From the NCBI GenBank assembly GCA_000320545.1, contig ADNK01002595.1, positions 1 to 64,000 of the forward strand: 64,000 nt of DNA, given 5' to 3'. A program made the translations under genes and the position numbers. Origin of the DNA: Bigelowiella natans CCMP2755. Taxonomy: Eukaryota > Cercozoa > Chlorarachniophyceae. Below the pieces are notes generated by a model. The model saw nothing but the letters and a program-made list of their open reading frames with translations. It was not told where the DNA came from and made no database searches. Of this stretch, positions 13,516 through 25,059 are shown in pieces (the stretch's first letter is position 1; each line of letters starts with the position of its first letter).

Positions 13516-14504
13516 GTGGTGATTATTCGGTTTCGTTTTATTGTACTGGTTACTTACTACTGCTAAGGTAATGTCCTTTTGTCTCTTTCTTTCTTCAATT
13601 ACTCGTATCTCTCACCCTCTTAGAATCGAGCTCCGATCCACTGTTGTAGAAGACTGATGTATTTGGTCGCCCCTCACACCAACCAGAAAGAAGAAGAAGA
13701 AGAAGAAGAATATGATGATGGATGATGAATTAGCGGTTGTTGTTGTTGTTGTTGTTGTTGTCGTTACATGTGCTTCTCTAGAGAAGTAGTAGTGGTAGTA
13801 GTAGTATTAGATGTTCTTCATCATCTTGCAGCAGGTGTGAGGTATGTAGCGTGATCCCTGATGTATCTATCTGATATCTTGGTGCGTAGTTTCGTCCATT
13901 ATGCAACCACGACTTCCGCGTCATGTTCATCGCCAGGTATGTATACAGCACGCATCAGAGTCTTCTAGTTGTAGTAGTAGTAGGAGTTGTTGTTGTTGTT
14001 GTTGTCGTTTTCCTTTTCTCGATTGGTTGCTGCTACTACCGTCGTTCGTTGTTTCATCAGGAACAACACACTTCTTTCTTCCACACCTACCCTAATGCTA
14101 TGTGTGCTCTCGATGGGAAGAAGAAGACGAATATGATGATAATGATGATGATGATGATGACGATGATGACGATGATGACGGAGCATGTGTGTTTTATACT
14201 CAGATTCCTCATGCAGATGGGAATACTAACAGTACAGGTAGTATGGAAGTAGGTAGTAGTGGCAGAAGAAGAAGAAGAAGAAGAAGAAGAAGAAGAAGAA
14301 GAACTTCTTGACTATTTAAACCGCATTGCCATTATCACTACTATTATCACCATCATCGCTCACTCCCCCATTCTTCTTCTTCATCATCATCATCATCAGG
14401 AATATCTCACATACTTCCTCAAAGATGCAGTGGGCCGTCCTTACACATTTCTAGGCTACGTGGTAGGGAAGGACGAGAAGGAGGCCGGTAGTAGTAGCAG
14501 CAGC

Positions 14505-14541
<37 letters not shown>

Positions 14542-14802
14542 CCTTAATACCAAGCGTGTTGTACGTGTTGTGCGTGTTGTGCGTATGAGGATGGCATGTG
14601 CTACGTCGATGAATGAAGATTTGTGTGTCTAATAATTTTTGTGTTTGTCAATGGGCGTTTCCTCTTTCTCGCACGTTCATCCATCCATCCACCACTAGTC
14701 TCGGTGTTGTTCCTGCCGATGCTCGTCGCTTCTCTCATCTCCGCATGTTTGGGTTAGAAGCACCTGCTAATGAAAAACAAGAAGAAGAAGAAGAACAACA
14801 AC

Positions 14803-14834
<32 letters not shown>

Positions 14835-16131
14835 ACGAAACCAATAGATCTGTATGCGCCATCTAGTACACTACTTCACTGACTAATCATCATTCTCCCC
14901 CCCCCCCCTCTCTCTGTGTGTGTTTGTGTCGTGGCTTAAACAGCTGGGGTTTATGCCGACCGCACTGGGAAGCGGAAGGTAGCAATACACACGGCAGCAG
15001 CAACGTCAAATCATCAACCATCAAACTATCATCATCATCATCATCCTTCACTCCTCCTTTACCCCCCTTATCGTGCCCTACAACAAATTAGATGGTGGTG
15101 TACGTAAGTGCCGGCATTATGATGGTGGGCTGCTCGGTATTCAGGTTTGTCTCTTCTAAGAATATGAAATTCAATATAAAAAGAGTGGAGATAGAAGAAG
15201 AAGAAGAGGAAGAAGAAGAAGAAACCGATCTCTTAATCTTCTTCATTTATTATTATTGGTCTCGCAGCAGGACCAAAACAAGTATTGTTTTCAATGAGCG
15301 ACGCATGTATGTATTTGAAGTCGTCACGTTCGAGCAAAATTATCGAGCAATTATAGGGAATTGAAAGTGAAGAGTATAAACAACGATATATTTGTCCTAT
15401 TCATGGTGTAGTACTCAACTAAAAATAATTAATCAAAAAGGAATGATATTAGAAATTTTGCATTATTGTGTTGTGTATTACATAGCTTTTCTCGCACTTT
15501 CACAATGACGGTGTTTGCTGCGCTCATCTTCGGATCTGGATATGGAGCATTCTCGGTCTTTATTTCTCTCTCCTCCCTCTCGTTCTCTCTCTCTCTTTGA
15601 GTGTGTGCGTGTGTGCCTGTGTATTATATCTACTCTGATGTATCTGTTGTGTGATGTAATGTCTCGTCGTAGGTTATAGAGTGGGCAATGGCGACCGATC
15701 TTTTGCCAAATCCAGACGAGTAAGAAGGAGGACGAGGAGGAGGGCGGGAGAGTGTTAAAAATTCCAGAAACGTTCTATTCAAGCAAATATCTTTGATGTT
15801 CCGTCATTTTCATCTGTTTTTCATGGGAGTTTCTTAAGAGAGTATTAATTTGCAAGAATCTTCAACACATTCGTCGTTTAATTTTGTGCTCCTCCTCCTC
15901 TTTCTCCTCTAAAAGCCGCCTACCAATCATCATCAACCATTACAACCATTATCAATCATCAGATTTGCAAAGGATATGGGCGTTTGGTCCCTCGCTCTAG
16001 TACTTCCTCAGGTTCATATTATTACTATTACCTCCTGTCAGTTAGTCAGTCAGTCATCGGAAAGACTTTTCTCCCCCCCACCCCATAGAACATCACACAT
16101 GGCGGCAAGCATTGATCTCCCTCACCCCCCC

Positions 16132-16172
<41 letters not shown>

Positions 16173-16478
16173 GTCTCTCTCAATATCGACGTTCCGTCTT
16201 TATCCTCCTTGACATTCATTCCCATGCTGCACTAACAATGCCAACACTGGCCGTGTTATCGGGGTGTTGTATCGAGCTCCTTAAGGGAAATCATAGCCCA
16301 CATCCTCCTATTTGGAAGTGCTGATTGATTTGTCCTTTTCCTTGTCGGGGGGCCTACGTGACGATGCAGGTGATCTCCGGAAAGCTGGCGGGCGTTGTAC
16401 ATACGATGTTTCACCGTATAGGGCCAAGTATACAGCTCGGATATAGGTTCTAGAATATGATAGAGCTACCTGCTGTTG

Positions 16479-16520
<42 letters not shown>

Positions 16521-16829
16521 ACTGGGTGCCATTTGTCATGAGGGAGAGGAAGGATAATAACAACAAACACAAGAGTTTATCCTCCTCCTGTCAATGATGC
16601 ATTCGTTGCTGATCTAAGTAGGTGTCGATGTATGTTAATATGTAGAGTAGTATCTGTTTCATTTTGTTTGTATCTAAATCAATAGTAGTAGTATTACTTA
16701 TTAAAATAATAAAAATATAAATTCTTTTGCGTCTCCCTCCTCTTCCTCATCAGCATGATCTTCGTCCTGGCGCTGTTATTCTTTCTCATCGGCGCTTTAT
16801 ACGTGAAACGAATCCAATCCATTTCTTGA
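10599..16829 (+). CDS. MFS transporter, GPH/SLC45-like sugar or glycoside symporter type
   Basis: A 20-exon model keeps phase throughout and gives 432 residues, the usual size of a 12-helix MFS carrier: 10599-10676, 10791-10883, 11143-11203, 11561-11676, 11985-12037, 12350-12431, 12616-12691, 12932-12969, 13361-13432, 13890-13936, 14204-14237, 14400-14487, 14699-14752, 14944-14978, 15092-15144, 15486-15555, 15673-15719, 15963-16011, 16370-16446, 16754-16829. Diagnostic parts: APVSGSISDTSTHPWGRRSP (loop 2-3 motif with the GRR signature), SPYTALVPDLV, PQPQRGVASAWLG, CRERPL, NHDFRVMFIAR, FLMQMGILTVQ, YADRTGKRK, GSGYGAF, ATDLLPNPDE and the final helix. An acidic/basic cytosolic N-tail of about 26 residues precedes helix 1. 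Related families carry disaccharides or glycosides with a cation; the substrate cannot be read. Start could be the first or second of two adjacent Met codons. Confidence 0.85.
12237..12290. repeat. (ATC)n/(ATT) trinucleotide tract
   Basis: An imperfect CAT/CATT repeat in an intron of the MFS gene just upstream of a pyrimidine-rich (CTA)n stretch leading to the exon 6 acceptor at 12348-12349. Confidence 0.85.
13142..13219. repeat. (TA)n followed by (TG)n compound microsatellite
   Basis: An (AT)n tract at about 13142-13172 and, after a short spacer, a (TG)n tract at 13190-13219 lie in the MFS intron between the TYMIKIEY exon and the PLGLLHAF exon. Confidence 0.9.
16476..16518. repeat. (CTG)n microsatellite in last MFS intron
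   Basis: About 14 CTG/CTC units lie between exons 19 and 20 of the transporter. Exon 19 ends in phase 2 at 16446 and joins exactly to exon 20 at 16754 (AG + C gives Ser), producing the expected final helix, so the repeat is intronic and not a coded poly-Leu. Confidence 0.85.
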
Positions 16830-18491
16830 GGAGGGAGGGGAGGAAGAAATACTTAGTGAGAAAGGAGGAGCTGGCAGTTGTCGCTCCAATCTGTGTCGGA
16901 AAAACTTTCAGTCCACACGCAATAATTTTTTTATTTATATTCGTGGTATTAGACAGATGGGCAACACGGTGGTGCGGAGTATTTAAGTAGATGTTGTCCA
17001 ATTGTGTGAATATTAAAACGGGCTATTGACCACAGTAGCCAACTTAAAAGATCATAGAGTCACAATGGAAACAGTCATGTAGTTTCATGTTTGTCGAATG
17101 ACGAGAATGCGCAGTAGAATGGCCCGTAGAAGTGCCGATTTTTTGCGTGGGGTGGAAGCAAAGCATGTTCGGTGGCCATGTACCGCAACAATTTACTTTG
17201 TGCTTCCTGTTCAATGCATTAGCATTTGTCAACCAAGCATTTTTTTAAGGTGTTTGCAGTGCATGTGCACTTTGGGCACAAAATGAGCGAAAGAGAGCGA
17301 TTGCAAGTGAGTGAGAGGTGAACCAAACCTGCTAGCCTGGAGATGTCTAGATGTGGCGCTAGGGCGTCCGCAGGGTTGTGGATCAAGCTAGCAAGAGACA
17401 CGGAAATTGCGCATCGCAAGATTGAGGATCACCAAGGATTCTCACTTGAAGGCACAATGGCTGTTGGGCCAACCTCAAAATCCTCTGGTCTGCTGGTCTT
17501 CACCAGTCAGTCCTCACCAGAGACTGTTCGAGGCACTGCGTTTCGTGCACTGCAAGTGTCTACTTGCAACGTTTTGGAAGTGCAGTTTGTCATCATTGTC
17601 ATTGTCAAAGCGTGTTGCTTTGCCAAACTGCAAACAACAACGACTTACCAACACGCTGCGCTGCATGACTGAGTTGAATTCACGAGTGCAGCTCGTTCTT
17701 CTGCGTCTGGAAGCACCAGAAAAGAGAAGCTCGAGTTCGCTTCCAGCGTCATGTTGGCCGGCTTCGTGGCAAACGAGGGTGCATTTTGCTTCGAGTGAGG
17801 GATCATGGGATCAAAAGATCGAGCATTGTGCCACAGAAGTCAAATTCGCACACTCCAGCACTCACACACCTGCTAGCCTGACTAGCTGGGTGTCCCTCAT
17901 GTCGCATGCTAGCATGAGTGAGTGAGTGAACTGATGAAGCAATTTCAACGGTGCAGTTGACAGGATCATGAGATGTGCTAACTCATCCACACCCTCCTTG
18001 AACAAAAAAGACCACCATCTAGCCATGCTAGCATGCTGGCATGGAAAATTGAGGGTTCGTTCTGAGAAGCAGGCTAGCAGGGTTTGAATTCTGCGCTTCT
18101 GTGCCAGTTCCGAAAAGGTTCCACGGAGATTTCAAGCGGCACAAAAGACGTAGGCGATTTTCCATCTGCGACAAAGAATGTCTGCGATTTAGACGAAAAT
18201 CCACGGCATCTCAGCCGCAAAGCACGATCTCCCAGTAAAACTCGAAGAAGCAGCGGCCTCGCAACCCCACCCCGCTAAGACCGACGAGAACTGAAAAGGA
18301 ATAGCTACAGCGAGGAACTAGCAGAGTAGTCGTGACTTACAGGATCAAGAAATCAATTAGGAACTCACTCGAGGACTTTACATCTCCACACAACACGCAC
18401 CTCAACAAAAAATGAGTGAGTTTTCTTATTCTCTGCCTTCTCTGTCTCACCCTAGCATAGCGAATAAGAAGAAGTGACTAGTGTGTCGGCA
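16830..18491. other. Intergenic; contains dispersed repeat copy and GCTAGC words
   Basis: No gene is supported, although long open frames cross 17343-17925. The stretch 17483-17620 is similar to the reverse complement of 25790-25925, and 18010-18048 shares a long near-identical word with 24643-24690, so much of this interval is repeat-derived. Words GCTAGCCTG and CATGCTAGCATG recur. A basic Ser/Arg-rich open frame at 18084-18278 has no support. Confidence 0.55.
17483..17620 (+). repeat. Dispersed repeat, copy A
   Basis: Shares GTTCGAGGCACTGC, TTTCG, TGCAAGTGTCT and a downstream CATCATTGTCATTGT-like segment, in the same order and spacing, with the reverse complement of 25790-25925. In one frame both copies read RGTAFR-LQVS followed by a hydrophobic run, so the repeat may derive from a coding sequence. 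Confidence 0.6.
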
Positions 18492-20517
18492 ATGGATATC
18501 ATACATATCCCTGAGAGATTAGAGAAGAGGAATACAGCTTCTAAAAAGGATAAATTTTCAAAAAACCTGCGACGTGCAACAACGGAGGTTGAAATACGAA
18601 TTGAAGTCTATTAAATCATCTTTCCTGCATCAATTATTACCAGGCGCTGACGATTCGAAGCTATCGAACTTGTCCAAAACACCGTTGGAAGACGCAAAGC
18701 AATTTATCGCCATCGATGTGATCAAGGCGGTGAAGGATGCTTTTGACGTCGAGATCACTGGAGAAAAGGACACAAAAATCATCAAAGACAAGGTAGTGAT
18801 GACGGAAAAGAGAGAGAGAGTGTGTGAGGGAGGGGGGGAGGGGCAAGAAAGGAGATATAAATTATTATCTAGTGTGTAATTGTGTGTGGGGGGGGGTTAA
18901 TGTCACATGGCTAGAATTGAAACCAAGCCTCCACTCACAGTCGTTCTCCAATTCATTCAGATTGAGATTAGCAACAATAAGGCTGGGCAGAGTGATCTGG
19001 CCATGCCTGCCTTCGCGTTAGCCAAGTTTCTGCGCGGAAAGAAGCCATTTGAGATCGCAACGAAAATAGGTCATACGCAACGCGAAGATAGAAGTTCCCG
19101 TGTATACTACCACTACTACTACTACTACTACTACCCGTGAGTAGTACCTCTGCTAGTTTGTAGTCTACTTTGCACATCATGTCCAGCCGGAGAGGGGAGT
19201 GCATGAGTACGAATATACCGAAGCGTTGGAAAACTTAATAATACCGTGGATCTTAACAAATAGGCGAGAAATTAAAGGAGAGCTGCGAGGCCTCTGAAGT
19301 CTATGATGATGTCAAGGTCCAGCGAAAACTTACGCTATGAAGAAGATGGGAGTGGGGGGGGGGTTTCCTCGAAATTTGTTTTCCTTATGCAATGGCGTTA
19401 CCTAGCCAGCGGGAGAGGGGAGAGTGCGGGGAGAGGGGGGGGGGGGGGGGGGAGTAAATCCGAAACAAAATGTGGTGTATTGGCAATGTAGGTGGAGAAA
19501 ATATACATCAACATCAAGCTCTCTGCTGAGTTCTTATGCAAGATCATGGATGCTGCTGTGAACGGCGATTTGCTCAAACGTAAGCAGCACATTCCACCTC
19601 TCCTCCGCTCTAAAATGCATGCAGTTGCGTTGTTCGTGCTGCCAACACCTTTCTCACTAATGTGGTAACAGCAAATCCAAAGACGAAGGAAAAGGTGATG
19701 ATTGAGTACTCTCAACCGAATACCCACAAGGTTCGACGTACGACACTACATCAATTCTATACGAACGATTATTGAAACAAACGACGATTCAGAACAAATG
19801 TTACGCATATTGACTCGATATTTGCATGCCAATGCTGAAAGATAGAAGCAATACCAACCTTGCTGCTCTGAGGTGTTATCAACTACTCATCAACCACGAT
19901 CAGGCCTTCCACGTCGGGCATATGCGTAACGCTGCTTTAGGCGACTGCCTCGTGCGTCTTTACGACTTCGTGGGGCATGAGGTTATTGCTGCAAACTACT
20001 TCGGCGATGAAGGAGCGCATATTGCTAAATGCCTGTGGAAGGTGAGGAAAGAAGTCTCTGACACCAAGCTCGATATCGACAAGATCGAAGTAGAGGACCG
20101 TGCAGAGTGGCTGGGGGGCATGTACGCAGCTGCTGTTACAGACCTTGATATGGGAAATCTCACCAAGCTGCCCTTTCCTGATGTTGTGGCGGCCAAAGGT
20201 GTGTGTAAGCATGCTAGTTATTATGAAGTGTGAACTCACACACGTCCGTTGTTGTTATCAATTTTCTCTTCGTTGCTTCTTGCGAATACTGTAATTATAT
20301 GTGGTCTCGTCCCCCCTCCCTTCCCCTGTTCTTCCCCAACCTCATCCTTTCACAGTGCTCGAAGTATCTGACCACCCAGCTGGCGATGCGCCAAAGAATT
20401 GGCATGTGGTGAAGCTCCAGACGAAAGCTGATGAAACGCTCACCGTTGTTTGTGGGGGGAGAGGGTACAAGGTAATTTGTTCGTAGGCAATAGGAAGAGA
20501 AATCCTTTTGTATAAAC

Positions 20518-20552
<35 letters not shown>

Positions 20553-20611
20553 CATATGAGTGTGTGTGTGTGTGTAACGACATATTTCTACATTCATCCC
20601 ACGCGCATTAG

Positions 20612-20643
<32 letters not shown>

Positions 20644-22669
20644 GGTGGGCGACTACGTAGCTTATAAGCCACTAGGCTGCCGTCTGAAGAACAAAGATAT
20701 CGTTGAGAAGGACATGAAAGGAGTCACAAGTAAAGGGGTGATGCTTGCATACACGGAACTCGGTCAACAAGAACCTGCTGACCCCAAGCCGGCTGCTGCT
20801 GCTGCTCCCAAGCCGGCTGCTGCTGCTCCTGTTGAAGGGAAGGAGAAGAGTGCTGAAGCAAAGGAGGGAGGAGGAGGAGAAGGAGGAGGAGGGGGGAAGA
20901 AGAAGGGGAAGAAGAACAAGAAAAAAGGAGGAGGAGGAGGAGGAGGTGGTGGAGGAAAGAAAAGCAAAAAGAAGAAGAAAGAGAAGCTTCCTAACAAGAT
21001 CTATATCGTGGGCCCTGAATTCAACCCCACACCTGGCGCTCAGCTCACAGAACTCGGAAAAACAGCCAAGGATGTGGAGAGTGTGACCTCGGAAATTAAG
21101 AAGAGGAACGGGTAGGCGGAGAAGCCTTGTTCACCATCACCATCATCATCATCTTCACCACCATCATTATCATCATCATCATCATCATCAAAATCATGAT
21201 CGATACTTTGCCTTCATCATCTTCATCACCGAATGATTTTACCACCAGCTAAAATGCAGCAGCAGCACATGGACGAGCACCTGTGATGATGATTTCCGTG
21301 AATGAATAAAAATAATCTCTAGGGAGGTAGGCGATATGCTGCGCGCCATGGAGGAGGGTGATAAGGAAGCCGTTGCACTGTGGGAGAAGACGAAGAAATG
21401 GTCTCTTGACGAATTCAAACGCATCTATAATTGGCTGAGCTGCCGATTTGACCATGACTTCTTCGAGTCAGAGGTGAGAAGAACAATTAGTAGCAGATGA
21501 TGATGATGATGATAATGATGATGCTGAATACCTAAACTAGGTCTCTGAGAGCTCCCGGAAGTTAGTGATCTCCCTATTCGAGAAAGGCATCTTGACGAAG
21601 GATAATGGTGCTATTTGCGCCAACCTAAACAAATACAAGCTCGGCTTCCTCATCCTCCTCAAGTCAAACGGAACGGGCCTTTACGCGACCAAAGACCTGG
21701 CACTAGCCCAAGTCAAATTCGAGAAGTTTAAAGTGGAGAAATCGGTCTACGTCGTGGATGCTTCCCAGACTCTTCACTTCCAACAGGTAATTAACACCAC
21801 CAGCAGCAAGAGAGGCGAGGGGGGGGGAAAGGGAGGAGCGGGTTGTCTGCGGAAACAACAAATCGAGTGAACGACGGCATTGTATAGAGGAAAGAAGAGA
21901 ACAAAAAACATACGGTTCCTCCTCCTCCTCCTCCTCCTCCTCCTCCTCCTCCAACTACTACTTATATAATGCTGATAGCAATTATTATGATGATAACTCC
22001 TCGCACCTTAGGTCTTCAAGGTCCTCGAGCTAATGGGCTATGAGCAGGCGAAGAAGTGCACCCACTTGCCATACGGGATGGTTGTGCTCAAATCAGGCAA
22101 AATGTCGTCGCGAAAGGGGACAGTGATCTTCTTCAAAGCCCTCAAAGAGATGCTCAGCAAACACCTCATGGAAGAGTGGGTGAATCACGGAATATCTGCA
22201 TCTATAGCTTAATATAACATTACAAGTCGTCATTATATGTTGAAGTTGTGCTGCAGTGGTCATTGTAAATGTGAACTATCTAAGTGGTTCGTTGCTGCCC
22301 CTCCCCCCCCTCTTCGTTATCATCATCATTAGATACCTGAGCAAATACGAAGGCAAATGGGCGCCAGAGGAGATTGAGGAGGCGAAGAGGCAACTAGCTG
22401 TCGGAACGATTAAGTATGGTATGCTAAATCACGATGTGAGCAAGGTTGTATCATCACCAATATACTAGTTGGTGGATAATAGCTAACGATTGGTTTCTCG
22501 CACGCTCACACAAAAAAAGCACAGAGCCTCACACTAGACCCCTTCCTCCTTCTCGTGGAGGGAAAAGCTGCCAATCGAGCAATTGCTCGCTGCTGATGTG
22601 TTCTTCAACATAAAATCCACGGCATGACCGGTATGATGATACTGGCTGTTCTGTTGTTCTTTTTCCGTG

Positions 22670-22744
<75 letters not shown>

Positions 22745-23212
22745 GGATGTGGTGTTCGAAATGGATAAGTGGAGTGCTAAGACTGGAACGACAGGGTAAG
22801 AAGACGGGAGAGGGACAAGAAGTTCTGTGCTATGTAAACAACGTCACCATATCACATGTACATCATATCTATTGTCTCTCCATGATGTTTTATGCCATTT
22901 CCTGTTGGAGAGAAACCAGATGGCACTTTCGCTGCAAGTATTTTTCTCCCGCCCTTCTTTCCACCCCATGACTGTTATCATCATCTTCATTAGGCCATAC
23001 AACATGTATGCGTACACTCGTAGCGTTGGTATCAAGAGACAGGTATGAGATTCATAGAATATAGCAAGAAGTGGTAGCAGTAGTATTAGTAATAGAAGTA
23101 CTGCTAGAGTAGGAATAAAGAAGCAGATCGACAATGAGCAACAGCCGAAAAATACCTTTTTATTATGATTGTTATTAATCAACATCGTCACTCTATTCCC
23201 CCTCCGTTCCCC

Positions 23213-23254
<42 letters not shown>

Positions 23255-24032
23255 TGTCGTCGTCATCGTCGTCGTCGTCTTCGGTGATGATAGGTTGATG
23301 AGGGAAAATCAAAATGCAAGCCTGGCAAAGTAGACCCCTCGATCTTGAAGGCGCAAGTGGAACGCGACATCCTCATACACATCGGTACTAGACAATCATC
23401 ACTCTGCCTCAGTGGGGCTATCTAAGAACAAATGTTTGATTAGTGTTTCACCATCGGTTCATTGATGACTATATTAGAAGGAGCGAAGAAATTATTGCAC
23501 TGACTTCTTCGTGCTGTTTGTTTGTTTGTTGTCGCTGATGTTCAGGATCATTCTGGACCGTTGTAAACGACTGTGTGGCAAAGAATAACCCTAGGTGTGT
23601 GCCTGTATGTGTGTGTAGCATAGTTGGGAGGAGGATTACTACTCTCTTACCAGGAAGAAGCAATAGCATCGTTTTTCGAATTTATCAGCACATTATATTT
23701 TAATTATTTTGAGAACCCATACCTATGTGTACCATTCACAGCGCACTCTGTGGCTACGTGTTTAACTTGTCGAAGTATTTCAATGGGTGGTACGAGAACA
23801 CGCATGTTGCTGGAAGCGAGACGCCAGATGAGGTCCGTTACTCCTGCTAAACAGCAGTTGTGTTGCCTCACCCTTTGCCGTTATTATTTATACTTAATGA
23901 TGTTGTCTTTGTTTGTTGGTGCCTCGGTAATTCGTCCAGCTTGCAACCAGGCTCGCGTTGTCTCAAGCTATCGGCAAGACTATTAAAGCTTCTCTCAACC
24001 TCCTTGGAATTACTACCCTTGAGAAAATGTAA
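18492..24032 (+). CDS. Arginyl-tRNA synthetase with inserted tRNA-binding domain
   Basis: Charges tRNA-Arg with arginine. Exons: about 18577-18792 (first exon/start unresolved; ATG at 18492 is one candidate), 18961-19069, 19264-19316, 19492-19579, 19672-19730, 19904-20198, 20356-20471, 20645-21111, 21323-21473, 21541-21786, 22012-22179, 22333-22444, 22746-22795, 22994-23042, 23294-23384, 23546-23594, 23742-23832, 23940-24032 (stop 24030-24032). Class I marks: HVGH (HIGH) in AFHVGHMRNAALGD, NYFGDEGAHIAK, and KSGKMSSRKG (KMSKS). The C-terminus matches the anticodon-binding DALR region: LCGYVFNLSKYFNGWYENT and LALSQAIGKTIKASLNLLGI with final EKM. Exons 7-8 carry an extra PheT/EMAP-like tRNA-binding domain and a Lys/Gly linker. 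The 22179/22333 junction is out of phase by two bases, so a micro-exon may exist near 22256. No targeting peptide was recognised. Confidence 0.9.
20524..20550. repeat. (AT)n microsatellite in ArgRS intron
   Basis: (AT)n followed by a short (GT)n at 20559-20574 and a (CAT)n run at 20612-20641 that ends directly at the acceptor CAG of the exon at 20645. Confidence 0.85.
22675..22741. repeat. (CT)n(GT)n compound microsatellite before an ArgRS exon
   Basis: A (CT)n run is followed by (GT)n and then GAAG, the apparent acceptor of the exon at 22746. The pyrimidine-rich repeat takes the place of the polypyrimidine tract. Confidence 0.85.
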
Positions 24033-24866
24033 TTGGCTGTTTTCCAGTGCAAATTGGCGTGCCAAAATTCCAAATATCACGTTCTAACCTCTAGTTGACT
24101 ATTCGAATGCAAGCAGTTTCCATGATTTGCGCCTATTTGCATTTCTAGCTTGCATGTCTACACTATCTGGTATAGCCAAAATAACATCACAAAATGATCT
24201 TTACGCCTTGTCTAGAGATGCTAATAGCTACGTACTACACGTGCTTATGAACATGTTATGATATAGCTAAGCCATGCATGATCAGATGATGTCCAGAACT
24301 CTACATGCTAGCATGCTACCCGTGTGCACAGTACGTGCACTAACCCAGCTAGACAGCCTACACTAGCAACAGCCTACTGATGCGGGTTGTACGGGTGTGC
24401 GAGGTGCGTGATCTGTGCTAGCATGCGCAGCAGGCCATGCACGCTTGCACGCTAGCACGAGCTGCACGCATGGCTGCGTTAGCTGCATCGTGCAGAACAC
24501 AAATGTACTTGCATGCTAGCATGGCTCATTTCACTTGCTTGCAAGCTTGCGAGACACATAGAGAGCGTGATCATGCTAGCATGCGACCGTCATGAATGAT
24601 GCGACTCAATCATCGCATTGCATCTCTTGACGACAGCACGCGACCACCACCCCATCTAGCTGCTAGCCATGCTAGCATGCTGGCATGGATGCATGACTGG
24701 ATGATGCACAATGATCGCTGGATCGCATTCTGGCACTGCAACTCGTGACAGCAAGACCACGGATGGTGTGGTGCTATAGTGCCCATGCTAGCATGCATGG
24801 ACACACGTGTAACCACACATGCACATGCAAGCCTAGAGCCTGTGCATGTGTGCATGTGTGCATGTG

Positions 24867-24899
<33 letters not shown>

Positions 24900-25059
24900 A
24901 AATGTAAATCAAAGAAACATAATTTGTCATAATTAAGACAAAATTTCATGTCGCAGGGAATTGGCACAAAATTTTGTCCAGATGGGAAGTCTGTTTTGGT
25001 GTCTGACGGGGGGCATGACAAATGTGCCATTGCTGCTTCTAAAACGACTGTACCTCAGC
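24033..25059. repeat. Palindrome island rich in CATGCTAGCATG
   Basis: Between about 24170 and 24850 the word GCTAGCATGC or CATGCTAGCATG occurs at least six times (near 24306, 24416, 24511, 24573, 24667 and 24784) along with many GCATGC and TGCACG words. A (GT)n tract closes it at 24870-24898. No exon is visible. The segment 24643-24690 is nearly repeated at 18010-18048. Confidence 0.7.

Noticed and set aside
14259-14311. Poly-Glu/poly-Arg protein from (GAA)n
   Set aside because: Trinucleotide repeat inside an MFS intron between exons at 14237 and 14400.
16449-16541. Coded poly-Leu or poly-Ala helix from the CTG repeat
   Set aside because: Exon phases join 16446 to 16754 exactly and already give the complete last helix.
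17343-17925. Two overlapping open frames as a gene
   Set aside because: Part of the stretch is a dispersed repeat also present inverted at 25790-25925, and no splice sites or motifs support a gene.
24170-24850. CRISPR-like or telomeric array
   Set aside because: The palindromic words are irregularly spaced with no constant spacers and no telomere-type unit.
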